Source: Turicibacter sp. (lineage in GTDB: Bacteria > Bacillota_I > Bacilli_A > MOL361 > Turicibacteraceae). From it: a stretch of 55,176 bases of DNA. This document shows positions 44,055-52,353 of this stretch, in pieces. Numbering within the stretch: the stretch's first letter is position 1; the number at the start of each line of letters is the position of its first letter. Under the pieces are notes generated by a model. The model ran no database searches. It had not been told where the DNA came from and was given only the letters and a program-made list of their open reading frames with translations. Both the position numbers and the translations under genes were made by a program. The stretch covers positions 1 to 55,176 of the forward strand of contig WRGF01000218.1 in NCBI GenBank assembly GCA_009787345.1, read 5' to 3'.

Positions 44055-44755
44055 ACGACCTAAAAGTGAACGGCTCGGGCAGTTACAGCGGCGGTGACTT
44101 CGGCAAGGTCATCATCAATGGCGACGCGACCATCAACGGCGACCTGTCCAGCGAAATTTTCAAGGTCCGGGGCGACAGCAAGGTGAAGGGGAATGCTTTC
44201 ATCAAAAAAATGTCCGTCATGGGCGACGCAGTTTTCGCAGGGGATTTGGCAGTGGGCGAACTGTCTGTTTTGGGGGATATTGCCGTGAGCGGCAGTGCTG
44301 ACCTCGGAAACTCCACCATCAAGGGCGATATAACTTTGGATAAGTATGCTAAGGCCGACGACTTGATTTTATACGGGAGCTTGAAAGCGGGCCATGCCTT
44401 TTCGGCTACAAGCATCGAAATCAAAGGGGATTTCACCGTGAAAGGGGATGTGGAAACTGAGAAATTCCACTCCATCGGCAAATTCAAAATCGGCGGGCTC
44501 CTTAATGGGGAACGCATCGAAATCAACCCCCGCTTCTCTAAAAGCTACGCCAAAGAAATTGCGGGAAGCACCATCATCATCCAAAAGAAAAAAGAACTTG
44601 GCATGGTATTCCCCTTCACAAAGCGGGGCCGCGTCGTCGCCGACCTCATCGAAGGCGACCACGTCTATCTGGAGTACACCACCGCCAAAATCGTGCGGGG
44701 CAAAAAAGTAGAGATAGGACCAGGTTGTGAGATTGGGCTGGTGGAGGAAATATGA
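44051..44755 (+). CDS. bacF: Bactofilin BacF-like (YhbF)
   Basis: The second bactofilin, 234 residues, with the same beta-helix repeats (SGSYSGGDFGKVIINGDATI; GDIAVSGSADLGNSTIKGDI). The C-terminal quarter is more basic (FPFTKRGRVVADLIEGDHVY). ATG 44051 overlaps the stop of bacE, so translation is coupled and the two products probably co-assemble. A strong hairpin follows directly. Confidence 0.9.
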   Translation: MNDLKVNGSGSYSGGDFGKVIINGDATINGDLSSEIFKVRGDSKVKGNAFIKKMSVMGDAVFAGDLAVGELSVLGDIAVSGSADLGNSTIKGDITLDKYAKADDLILYGSLKAGHAFSATSIEIKGDFTVKGDVETEKFHSIGKFKIGGLLNGERIEINPRFSKSYAKEIAGSTIIIQKKKELGMVFPFTKRGRVVADLIEGDHVYLEYTTAKIVRGKKVEIGPGCEIGLVEEI

Positions 44756-44758
44756 TAA

Positions 44759-44806
44759 TCGGGAAACCAGAAAAAGTCCTTAACGGAGCTTTTTCTGGTT
44801 TCCCGA
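44759..44806 (+). terminator. Strong hairpin after bacF
   Basis: TCGGGAAACCAGAAAAAG at 44759-44776 pairs perfectly with the 18 bases at 44789-44806 around a 12-nt loop. It starts just after the bacF stop. There is no following T tract, but the stem contains an A5/T5 block; it probably ends the bactofilin transcript. Confidence 0.7.
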
Positions 44807-44836
44807 ATATCGTTAAAAGGACGATTGCGAATAAAA

Positions 44837-44878
44837 TTGGAAAAAAATTCTTTAATTGGTATAAAAGTGCCCCCCCCC
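44837..44878 (+). promoter_or_regulatory. Promoter of the dynamin-like operon with a C9 tract at the start site
   Basis: TTGGAA at 44837-44842 and TATAAA at 44860-44865, spacer 17. Nine consecutive C lie at 44870-44878, starting five bases after the -10, so they cover the expected +1. About 100 bases of leader follow before the first gene. Confidence 0.65.
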
Positions 44879-44978
44879 ATAATATTACATATGCCTTGCG
44901 TGACAACCAATTCTTGCTTCGGGCTTTTGCTGTTTTTATAAGGAAAAAATCATGGAAAGTAGAGAGAGGGGATGTGAG

Positions 44979-46343
44979 ATGGACAATCAAATGATGTTTA
45001 CCAAATACGGCGAAGATAGCCACATTGAATATGAAATTTTTGTTGGTGGCGATTATATCGATGTCATTCCGAGGGGTTATACGACTAAAAACGAGTTGCA
45101 AACATACTTTGAGCAGGCGATTTCCCCGACGGAGGTGATGAATTCACTCACGGAGAAGCTCGATGCAATTGGCAGTCAGGCTGATAAGCTGGACAAAAAA
45201 GTTGCGGTGGCGTGCGGTGTTTTGGCAGGCGGTATCGATTCTTTTTTCGTCGGGGAATTTAGCTTGGGATCCGGTAAAGCCTGGTCCTATGAAAAGACCA
45301 ATCGCTTTGTGCAGCGGGTGGCCAAAAAGAAGGGCTACAACGGCAGGGATTTAAATGGTGCCATTAAATTCTTGGAGGACAAATATAAAATTTCAAGTGA
45401 CGGCATCTACAAGAATAGTGGGAAAAATATTTCTAATCATAGCCATCACTTGGATGACCTTGCTCATCATCCGACTTTACTGGGATTGTTGGCTAATCTA
45501 ATCACCCAACTGACCGGGAAGGGCTATTTTCAGAATCGACTTGGGGAATCCGTTACGTTGCCAATTGAACATATCCATCACGGGATTAATAATTGGTTCT
45601 TTCATTTAGTCAGTGATATGGCGGGAAGCAAAAACACGTCTGGACAAGGAATGGGAATTCCAGGGCCTCTTTTGTCTTTGGCAAAAGAGTTTTCTATGCT
45701 TCCGGGAATCAATCGCACGAAATTGCCGGCTCTCATCAATGAGGCATTTGTGAAACATAAATTTGACTTAAGAAAAGAATTGGCAATCGGGTGTGAACTC
45801 GGCAAGCAAGCCATGCCGGTCATGCTGAACGAAGTATTGGTTCGGACATTTTACTTTATCCGCCGGCTCTTTGATGAGATTAAAATGAACGGTATTGAAG
45901 GTATTGTGTGGGAAAAGTGTTTGCCGTGGGGCAATCCGACCCTGTCAAGAATGCTGACCATTGCTACGGGGACCTTTACTGCCATAGACCTTGCGGATGC
46001 AGGGATTCGCGGTGCGGTGGTTTCGGGCGGACAGCCCGCCGTCTTCTTTCCGAAGTTTTTTAGCCGGGTGAATTTCATCGGCGTGGGGCGTTTTGCCCTT
46101 GCCTGTGGCGAAGAAGCGAAATGGAAACAAATCGGTGAGGCCAAATACACGGTCGCTTTGGACAGTGTTTACTTGAATCTGACCTCATCCATGGAGATGG
46201 CTTCCCAAGAAATGAAACATTACGCCCATAGGATGCTCGACATCGACTACGGCATTGAACAGACTGTCAGCCGCTTTCAGAAACAAGAACTCGCCCACCA
46301 ACACATGGACGCTGCCTTACAAAACTTATATGACTCGATATAG
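44979..46343 (+). CDS. Protein of unknown function, first gene of the dynamin-like operon
   Basis: A 454-residue soluble-looking protein that I cannot assign to a characterised family, though its motifs recall a group of uncharacterised proteins common in gut Firmicutes. The first 70 residues form a small beta-rich region; then a conserved-looking block CGVLAGGIDSFFVGEFSLG; a histidine cluster SHHLDDLAHHPT (155-166); NWFFHLVSDMAGS (205-217) followed by GIPGPLLSLAKE; and NEVLVRTFYFIRRLFDEIK. Clustered His/Asp residues could bind a metal, but this is inference. ATG 44979 has GAGAGGGG upstream; the longer start at 44952 has no site. It lies 11 bases before the dynamin-like gene. Confidence 0.85.
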   Translation: MDNQMMFTKYGEDSHIEYEIFVGGDYIDVIPRGYTTKNELQTYFEQAISPTEVMNSLTEKLDAIGSQADKLDKKVAVACGVLAGGIDSFFVGEFSLGSGKAWSYEKTNRFVQRVAKKKGYNGRDLNGAIKFLEDKYKISSDGIYKNSGKNISNHSHHLDDLAHHPTLLGLLANLITQLTGKGYFQNRLGESVTLPIEHIHHGINNWFFHLVSDMAGSKNTSGQGMGIPGPLLSLAKEFSMLPGINRTKLPALINEAFVKHKFDLRKELAIGCELGKQAMPVMLNEVLVRTFYFIRRLFDEIKMNGIEGIVWEKCLPWGNPTLSRMLTIATGTFTAIDLADAGIRGAVVSGGQPAVFFPKFFSRVNFIGVGRFALACGEEAKWKQIGEAKYTVALDSVYLNLTSSMEMASQEMKHYAHRMLDIDYGIEQTVSRFQKQELAHQHMDAALQNLYDSI

Positions 46344-46354
46344 GAGGAAACCAC

Positions 46355-49327
46355 ATGCAGTTACTATCCCAAGAAGATTTATCTTTTTATTTGGGCCAAA
46401 ATTCAGAAAATCTCCAAATCATGCTTTCCCAAATGGCCTCCCTCATGACGGATTCAAACATAGCCCTGGAAACCCTCGAGCATCAAGGGTGGTGGAAACG
46501 TTTGTGCTACACCGTCTCAGGTAAAAACTCTTTGACGAAAGCGGAAATAAAAAAGAATCACGATAAACTAAACAGCCATCTTGTTTTGGTGGTGAAAGAG
46601 CTTTTCGACCGAAGCCTACTAAATGACCATCAAATCATGCATCTGGCCAGTCGAATAGAAGAATTGTACAACAAGGGGACTGTCCTAAATGAAAAAATCC
46701 TAGGTACCAAGGAAATGCTCGGACAGTTTGTTAAAAAACTAAACGACAAAATAAATCGCAATGATAATTTTCAGCTTCTCGTCGACAAAGTGGGATATGG
46801 CGGATTCAAGGACTACCCACCGCTGGTGGCAGTTTGCCTCGCCCTGTCTGAAATGGATGTCTTTTCCTTAAACGACCCTAAAAAAACGGGTAATCTTCGA
46901 CTTGCTTTGGAACATGCCAAGATTTTATCCCAACAAGTATCTTTAAGCGAAGTATCCCGCAGCCTTGACGGCGTTACGGGCACGGTCGCAGCTACAGTTT
47001 ATTTGGAAGTCCAAGCTAAAAAGGGATACGTGGTTGCAGAAGTGGCCAAAAAGGCAATAGAAAATTACCATTTTTTACCTACCTCTAATAGTTCTCCTAA
47101 AATCCAGTCAAAGGCCATGGATGTGGAAATTTTGCAACACGGGTTGGGATATGAGGGAAAAATACCGATGGATTTGATTTTTGATGACCTTTTGGACATG
47201 AAAATTAATGGACCAAAACCAATGAAAGAAACTGAGGTGTGGATGTTTATGTCAGATTACAAAAACCTAAAAGAACAAGCACTGGCTTCTTATAAGCAAG
47301 TGGCTAACCTGATTTATGAAGTTGAGCGATTTTCGAATCTCCAAGGAGTTAACCTACCAACGAAAACGAAGGAATTATTGGAAGGAATCAAGGAAAAAAA
47401 GAAACAGATTGAAGCAGACCAATTTGTTTTGATGGTAGCGGGCGAAGCGAAAAGTGGGAAATCGACGTTTATCAATGCCTTTTTAGGGGAAAATATCCTA
47501 CCGATGGACGTAAAGCAATGCACGAGTGCCATCGTGGAAATTAAACAGGGTCCAGAGTTTTCGGTTTGGGCCACTTATGCCGACCCAAAGTCTGTGAAAC
47601 AAGTTTTTAAGGGAGAAGCGGCCCGAAAATTTTTAAAAGAGAATGCCGCCATTGACGACGCCTACCGCGACATTCCGGCCCATGCGCTAAATGAGAAAGT
47701 TGTCCATCAGATGATTGAAAAGGGGCGCAGCGGAAAATCCGTAACGCTTCATGGGAAAGAACTTGAAGATATCCTGAATTCCCCGGAAATTAAAGCTGCT
47801 AACATCCATAACCTTCCACTAGCGGATTATGAGAAAAAAATTAAGGGTTTTCTCGAAGAAAAATCAAGAAAGTGGAAAGAAATCATTCAAAAGATTGAGG
47901 TCACTTACCCCTTTGCGGAAGAGTTAAAAGGCATCCACATCGTCGATAGTCCCGGTGTTTGTGCACGGGGAGGTGTTTCGGAAGTCACCGATGACTACAT
48001 TAAAAAAGCGAACGCTGTTATCTTTTTAAAAACCATTGCAGGGCAAGCGTTAGAATCGACTCAATTCAATAATTTTTATGAAACGGTCAGTCGACGCTTA
48101 GAGACAAAGGCACTATTTTTGGGATTGACCCGCTGCGCAACGGTATCCGAAGGTGATTTAGAGCGTTTAAAAGAAGCAGCCAATAAAATTTTTAGTAAAA
48201 TCGATAAAAACCAGCTCTTGTTTGTTGACAGTAAAATCGAACTTACCAGACAATATTTAACCAACGAGGGGACTAGGGATGACGTTATCATAGAAAAATT
48301 TAAAAAACTCAAATCAAATGACCAGCTTGAGCCGGCAGTGTTTGATATATGGGGAAAAACCAACGATAGATTGATGGGGGATGGCACTGGAGTTGCCGGC
48401 TTTTTAACCCAGCTTAGTGAAAAATCAAATTTTATAGCAGCGAAGCAATCCATTGAAAAATTTGGCCGGAAAGCGCATTACCTCCAACTGATTAGCTTTA
48501 TCAAAGAATTGGGTAATCTTGTCCAAAGCGTGCAGGGGAGTTTAAAAGCAAACTTGGAATTTTTAGAGATTGAGGATTCCACGAAGCTATCGGCTAAAAT
48601 CAATGTGACAAAAGGGGAGCTTGATAACCTCAACACAAAACTTGCCAAAGGGGTGAATGAGGTTGTCCGTCGCTTTAATGCTTCCGGAGGTGTTATCGAT
48701 ATAGAGGCGGGAAAGCTTGAAGCTGATTTTAAAGGGAAGTTGAATTCAACCCATCAGGTATCGTTGATAAAGCGCATGGTTCAAGACAAAATGGTTGAAG
48801 TCCAACAACTTCAACAGAAACTTTCCCAACAAATCCTTACGGATTTTAATAAACAACTTATTCAGCTGAGTGAAGGCAACATCCTTTCTTACGAAGCAAT
48901 TCAACCCCAAATTTCAGAAGCTGAACTAGATGGCCTTTTTAATAACCTTAAAGAAAAAGCGTATGACGTGAAGCAAATTGAAGAGGGTATAACGTTTCAG
49001 AAATCCAAAACCGTATCCCATTATTCAAATGATAAGCACATCCGGCTGTATAAGGAGAGCATTTCAGAAAAATTCGATGACAAAGTCACTACTTTAAAAA
49101 AGCCTCTAAGCGACCATGTAGTAGCTCTTAGTGCCAAATTTGCAGAGGAACTGAAAGCAAATGCAGAGGTAAAGAAAAAAGAGTTGGATGACATTTTTAA
49201 CAAACGTGATGAGAATGAGAAACGAAAAAATGCCTCGGATTTCATTAACCAATGGCTGAAAAAAGCGGAGAGCTACAACGTCCAAAACAAAACACTCGAG
49301 CAGGGGGTACGAGCACATGCCAGATAA
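46355..49327 (+). CDS. Large dynamin-like GTPase
   Basis: A 990-residue protein with an N-terminal helical region (1 to about 340) including WWKRLCYTVSGKNSLTKAEI, then a dynamin-type GTPase: G1 GEAKSGKST at 363-371, switch I threonine T390 in VKQCTSA, G3 DSPG at 531-534. The G4 position reads TRCATVSEGD (592-601) instead of (N/T)KxD, so base recognition may be relaxed. Residues 690-990 are long charged helices typical of a dynamin stalk. No transmembrane helix is obvious; the next gene may supply the anchor. AGGAGG precedes ATG 46355. The gene is more AT-rich and Lys/Asn-rich than the housekeeping genes, consistent with acquisition. It overlaps the next gene by 11 bases. Confidence 0.9.
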   Translation: MQLLSQEDLSFYLGQNSENLQIMLSQMASLMTDSNIALETLEHQGWWKRLCYTVSGKNSLTKAEIKKNHDKLNSHLVLVVKELFDRSLLNDHQIMHLASRIEELYNKGTVLNEKILGTKEMLGQFVKKLNDKINRNDNFQLLVDKVGYGGFKDYPPLVAVCLALSEMDVFSLNDPKKTGNLRLALEHAKILSQQVSLSEVSRSLDGVTGTVAATVYLEVQAKKGYVVAEVAKKAIENYHFLPTSNSSPKIQSKAMDVEILQHGLGYEGKIPMDLIFDDLLDMKINGPKPMKETEVWMFMSDYKNLKEQALASYKQVANLIYEVERFSNLQGVNLPTKTKELLEGIKEKKKQIEADQFVLMVAGEAKSGKSTFINAFLGENILPMDVKQCTSAIVEIKQGPEFSVWATYADPKSVKQVFKGEAARKFLKENAAIDDAYRDIPAHALNEKVVHQMIEKGRSGKSVTLHGKELEDILNSPEIKAANIHNLPLADYEKKIKGFLEEKSRKWKEIIQKIEVTYPFAEELKGIHIVDSPGVCARGGVSEVTDDYIKKANAVIFLKTIAGQALESTQFNNFYETVSRRLETKALFLGLTRCATVSEGDLERLKEAANKIFSKIDKNQLLFVDSKIELTRQYLTNEGTRDDVIIEKFKKLKSNDQLEPAVFDIWGKTNDRLMGDGTGVAGFLTQLSEKSNFIAAKQSIEKFGRKAHYLQLISFIKELGNLVQSVQGSLKANLEFLEIEDSTKLSAKINVTKGELDNLNTKLAKGVNEVVRRFNASGGVIDIEAGKLEADFKGKLNSTHQVSLIKRMVQDKMVEVQQLQQKLSQQILTDFNKQLIQLSEGNILSYEAIQPQISEAELDGLFNNLKEKAYDVKQIEEGITFQKSKTVSHYSNDKHIRLYKESISEKFDDKVTTLKKPLSDHVVALSAKFAEELKANAEVKKKELDDIFNKRDENEKRKNASDFINQWLKKAESYNVQNKTLEQGVRAHAR

Positions 49328-49928
49328 GAAAACAGTGCAAAAAATTGATGGATTGGTTGCCGATTTAGAAAAGAAAATTCTTAGTAGGGGGACGGATAAG
49401 CTACCCACCCAAGGGGAACTCGTTGCCCTGGTTAAGATGATTTCAAACGAAGTCTCGTATCGCAGCAAAACAATCCTCACGGATTATTATTTTGACTGGC
49501 AAGATGAGGTTACGGCACAAAAAAAGTTTCAGTCGGCGGACATGGAGAATAAATTTTATGCGTTGGATTTACGAAATGACGTGTTCAAGAACTATACGTT
49601 TGAAAGTCCAAAGTACCCTGAAACGATGAACCAACCATCCATCGCTTTAAAAACAGTAGGCTATACAGCAGGGGCAACTTGCCTTGGCAGTGTTTTGGTA
49701 AGTGGACTTAGCTTGGCAGCCCTTGCGAATCCCATTTCGTTGATTGCCGTGGTGACGACATCCGCAGTTGCTACCCTGGCCGAATACTTTGTGTTAGCTC
49801 CCAAAAGGCAACGCCAGTCCTTTGAGGATGGCGTGAATGCCTACCTTGAGACCCTAGGTACAGGACTTAAACAATGGTTTAATAGCATCGAAGACTATTT
49901 GAACCAGCGTGTGGCCGAAATCAAGTGA
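49317..49928 (+). CDS. Membrane-associated partner of the dynamin-like GTPase
   Basis: A 203-residue protein, function unknown. Residues 1-110 are charged and helical; about 115-165 form a long hydrophobic, Gly/Ala/Ser-rich segment (CLGSVLVSGLSLAALANPIS, then AVVTTSAVATLAEYF) that could span the membrane as a hairpin; the tail is amphipathic (GTGLKQWFNSIEDYLNQRV). ATG 49317 lies inside the end of the GTPase gene, so the two are translationally coupled. It may anchor the GTPase to the membrane. A terminator follows. Confidence 0.85.
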   Translation: MPDKKTVQKIDGLVADLEKKILSRGTDKLPTQGELVALVKMISNEVSYRSKTILTDYYFDWQDEVTAQKKFQSADMENKFYALDLRNDVFKNYTFESPKYPETMNQPSIALKTVGYTAGATCLGSVLVSGLSLAALANPISLIAVVTTSAVATLAEYFVLAPKRQRQSFEDGVNAYLETLGTGLKQWFNSIEDYLNQRVAEIK

Positions 49929-49967
49929 GTTGTTCATCTTATCTTATCAAACTAGGATTACTGAGAA

Positions 49968-50003
49968 GAACCTCTCCCCCTAAATCAGCGGGAGAGGTTT
50001 TCC
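49968..50003 (+). terminator. Terminator after the dynamin-like operon
   Basis: AACCTCTCCC at 49969-49978 pairs with GGGAGAGGTT at 49990-49999, followed by four T in all. Confidence 0.75.
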
Positions 50004-50127
50004 GATACATATGAGTAAAAAGTGGAGAGCGCGATTGAGAATGGAATTCCAGGTTGGTGGTTAGTGCTAATAATGATTATTTGGGTATGCCAATGAAACT
50101 TCAATCCCGAGAGTGAGGTCTATCTTT

Positions 50128-50177
50128 ATACACAAAAGAACCGTTCTCTATTTTGTGAGAACGGTTCTTTTGTGTAT
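50128..50177. terminator. Long perfect hairpin, probable bidirectional terminator
   Basis: Two perfectly complementary 21-base arms (50128-50148 and 50157-50177) around an 8-nt loop. It stands 3' of both the + strand dynamin-like operon and the - strand rpn unit and could terminate both. Confidence 0.75.
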
Positions 50178-50187
50178 TACACGGGGA

Positions 50188-50575
50188 TTAGCGAAAGCTA
50201 TACAAGTCATCTTCCCCCTTTCTTTTTTTTAAGGAGTAGGATGAGTCGGCTGTACGGATAGTCGCCTGCGTGCGAAACTCGGCAGACATATTTTTTTCTC
50301 GGTACAGGCTGGCATGGATATGGTAAAGATAGGAAGCAACATCTACGATTCTTTCCTCATTTTCAGAAGGGATTTGATTCTGTACGGCTTTAAGGCTACC
50401 GTCCCGTGAAGTAAAAAAAGTCAGGAGAGGCTACTTCTTCTGCTATGAGCAAAGCTAAGCGTGCAGTTTCACTCCTATAGGTATCCCCTCCTAAGAAGTA
50501 GTCCAATTTTGCTTGCAAAACGATGGTAAATTCGCCTTGGGTGATAGGAACCGGATTTTCTACTAAGAATGACAT
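50188..50575 (-). pseudogene. Frameshifted small gene, unknown family
   Basis: From ATG 50575 the frame reads MSFLVENPVPITQGEFTIVL and on to EEVASPDFF, then stops soon after a run of seven T (complement of 50413-50419). Removing one T from that run joins it to a second open stretch, SRDGSLKAVQNQIPSENEER and so on, ending at 50188, to give one protein of about 128 residues. I do not recognise the family. It starts seven bases after the rpn stop, so it was the second gene of that unit. A sequencing error in the homopolymer is possible. Confidence 0.6.
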
Positions 50576-50581
50576 TTTGGT

Positions 50582-51418
50582 TCAGTTATTATTGCCTTTT
50601 CTAATCTCCCGGACTGATTCGATATGGCAATTAAATCTTTCAGAAATTTCTTCATCGGTAAAAACATCCAAAACTGCTTTTATAGAAAGGCGGACACCTT
50701 CCTCTACCCCTTCAGAAAATTTGGAGTTCAATTGGCGTTTTCCTTCATCTAACGCATCTTTACGAAGTTTGTATAATTCTTGGGTTTCTTTATCGCAACT
50801 AAGATGTCTTAACGTTTCTATCGCAGTTTTGATGGTAGGATTTCTTTTGGAGAAAGATAACTCAGGTTCATTTAAAAATTCTACCCATGCCTTTAGTCCA
50901 TCACTCTCGTCTTTACTACTATCCCCTTGATATTTTTTTAGCTCAATAAAGTGGATTTCAATGGTACTTTCTTTAAGTTCCCTTTTTGAATGGGTATTAA
51001 GCAAGCGGTAGATGTTATGAAAATTTTCTTCTGTTTCGAGATAGTTAAAATCAAGAATGTTAATACAGATTGTTTTTGGTAATCTTCGATAGTCTTCCCC
51101 TTCAACAATTTCTTCCCCATACATTTTACTCCAGTGGAAAAGTGTACGTTTTGACATGTTTTTTTCATCTTTTTTCTGAATTTCTACATTAATTATTCGA
51201 CCATCAGCGGTTTTAACTTTGACGTCGAGAATCGAAAATTTATCTTTTAAAAATTCTTTTTTCGTGATAGGGTTTAGAATTTCAGCTGAAATTATTTCCC
51301 CTTCGGTTTTACTTAAAACCGATTTTAGGAAATCGAGTAAGAGAACCGGATTTTCCATTAACTTTTTAAAGATGAAATCCATTTTGGGGTCTAACAGCGT
51401 GATTTGTTCAAAGCTCAT
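50582..51418 (-). CDS. Rpn family PD-(D/E)XK nuclease
   Basis: A 278-residue member of the Rpn / PD-(D/E)XK nuclease 'transposase' family (TIGR01784 type). In E. coli, Rpn proteins are DNA endonucleases that raise RecA-independent recombination; some related genes have been linked to phage defence. Visible features are LLDPKMDFIFKKLM at the N-terminus, the nuclease core FSILDVKVKTADG and INVEIQKKDEK (the Asp and the Glu-x-Gln of the active site), HWSKMYGEEI, and a C-terminal basic helix region. ATG 51418 follows a GGAGG-like site. These genes are typical of mobile accessory regions. Confidence 0.9.
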   Translation of the reverse strand: MSFEQITLLDPKMDFIFKKLMENPVLLLDFLKSVLSKTEGEIISAEILNPITKKEFLKDKFSILDVKVKTADGRIINVEIQKKDEKNMSKRTLFHWSKMYGEEIVEGEDYRRLPKTICINILDFNYLETEENFHNIYRLLNTHSKRELKESTIEIHFIELKKYQGDSSKDESDGLKAWVEFLNEPELSFSKRNPTIKTAIETLRHLSCDKETQELYKLRKDALDEGKRQLNSKFSEGVEEGVRLSIKAVLDVFTDEEISERFNCHIESVREIRKGNNN

Positions 51419-51569
51419 TTACTTTCCACCTCCAATGTTTATTCCTTATTAAATTGTATCATAAACCATCGCTTTCCCTCAATGAATTTTCCAAAAAAGT
51501 ACATATCTGCTTTTTAGCATAAAATCCCATCGCCGAAAGCGGGTTGCTTTCGGCGATGGGATTTTCCCC

Positions 51570-52337
51570 CTAGATTTTCTTATTATAAATCCGCAGCGTA
51601 ATGGGCGCGAAAATCAAAATCATGGCGACTCCCATCCCGAGGCTTAGCCAAAAGTCAAAGCCGATGGCCCCTGTTGCGAAAATCTCCCGTAGGGCAGCGA
51701 TCATGTGGGTGACGGGGTTGAACCTGGTAAATGTCTGAAGCACCTTTGGCAACGTTTCTGTGGGCACGAAGGCGTTGGACATGAAGGTCAAAATCATCAT
51801 AATCATCTGGGAAAACACCTGGATGGTGGCGGCTTTGTTCACCAAAAGCCCGATGGTGGCGAAAATCCAGCTGATGGAAAAGGTGACGAAAATCATAAAT
51901 AAAGTCCCTACCAAAACCGCACCAAACCCGGCTTCGGGCCGCCAACCGATGAGGTAGCCTGTCAAAATGGCAAAGGCGGCAGAAATGGCGTAGCGGGGGA
52001 TGTCAGCAACCAGCGAGCCGGCAAGAGGGGCAATCCGTGCCATGGGTAGGGACTTGAACCGGTCAAAAATCCCCTTTTCCATGTCCGTGTTAATAGCGGT
52101 TCCCGTGGCGGAACTGATCCCAAGCAGCGTCTGGGCCAGGATTCCCGGGATGAGGATGGGCAAGTAAGCTTTCGTATCCCCAGCGATGGCACCCCCGAAC
52201 AAGAAGGCGAATACCAGCATGAAAAAGACAGGCATAATGATCACGTCGGCAAACTGCTCTGGATTATGCTTTAATTTTAACAGGCTTCGGCGGGCAATGG
52301 TCAAAATATCAGAGATGGTTTTTTTCAGGTTGTTCAT
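51570..52337 (-). CDS. ABC-2 type transporter permease (DrrB-like)
   Basis: A 255-residue integral membrane protein with six hydrophobic segments and the ABC-2 signature (FLFGGAIAGDTKAYLPILIP; NAFVPTETLP; RFNPVTHMIAALREIF). It resembles DrrB, the permease of daunorubicin-type exporters. The ATG at 52337 is about ten bases from AAGGAG; the GTG at 52346 is too close to that site to be the start. It follows the ATPase gene by 16 bases; together they would export a lipophilic compound, identity unknown. Confidence 0.92.
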   Translation of the reverse strand: MNNLKKTISDILTIARRSLLKLKHNPEQFADVIIMPVFFMLVFAFLFGGAIAGDTKAYLPILIPGILAQTLLGISSATGTAINTDMEKGIFDRFKSLPMARIAPLAGSLVADIPRYAISAAFAILTGYLIGWRPEAGFGAVLVGTLFMIFVTFSISWIFATIGLLVNKAATIQVFSQMIMMILTFMSNAFVPTETLPKVLQTFTRFNPVTHMIAALREIFATGAIGFDFWLSLGMGVAMILIFAPITLRIYNKKI

Positions 52338-52353
52338 TTCGCTCACGCTCCTT

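Noticed and set aside
44752-44994. 80-codon frame starting in an ATGA overlap with the bacF stop
   Set aside because: It runs through a perfect 18-bp hairpin, the promoter and the C9 tract of the next operon; the product has no family likeness.
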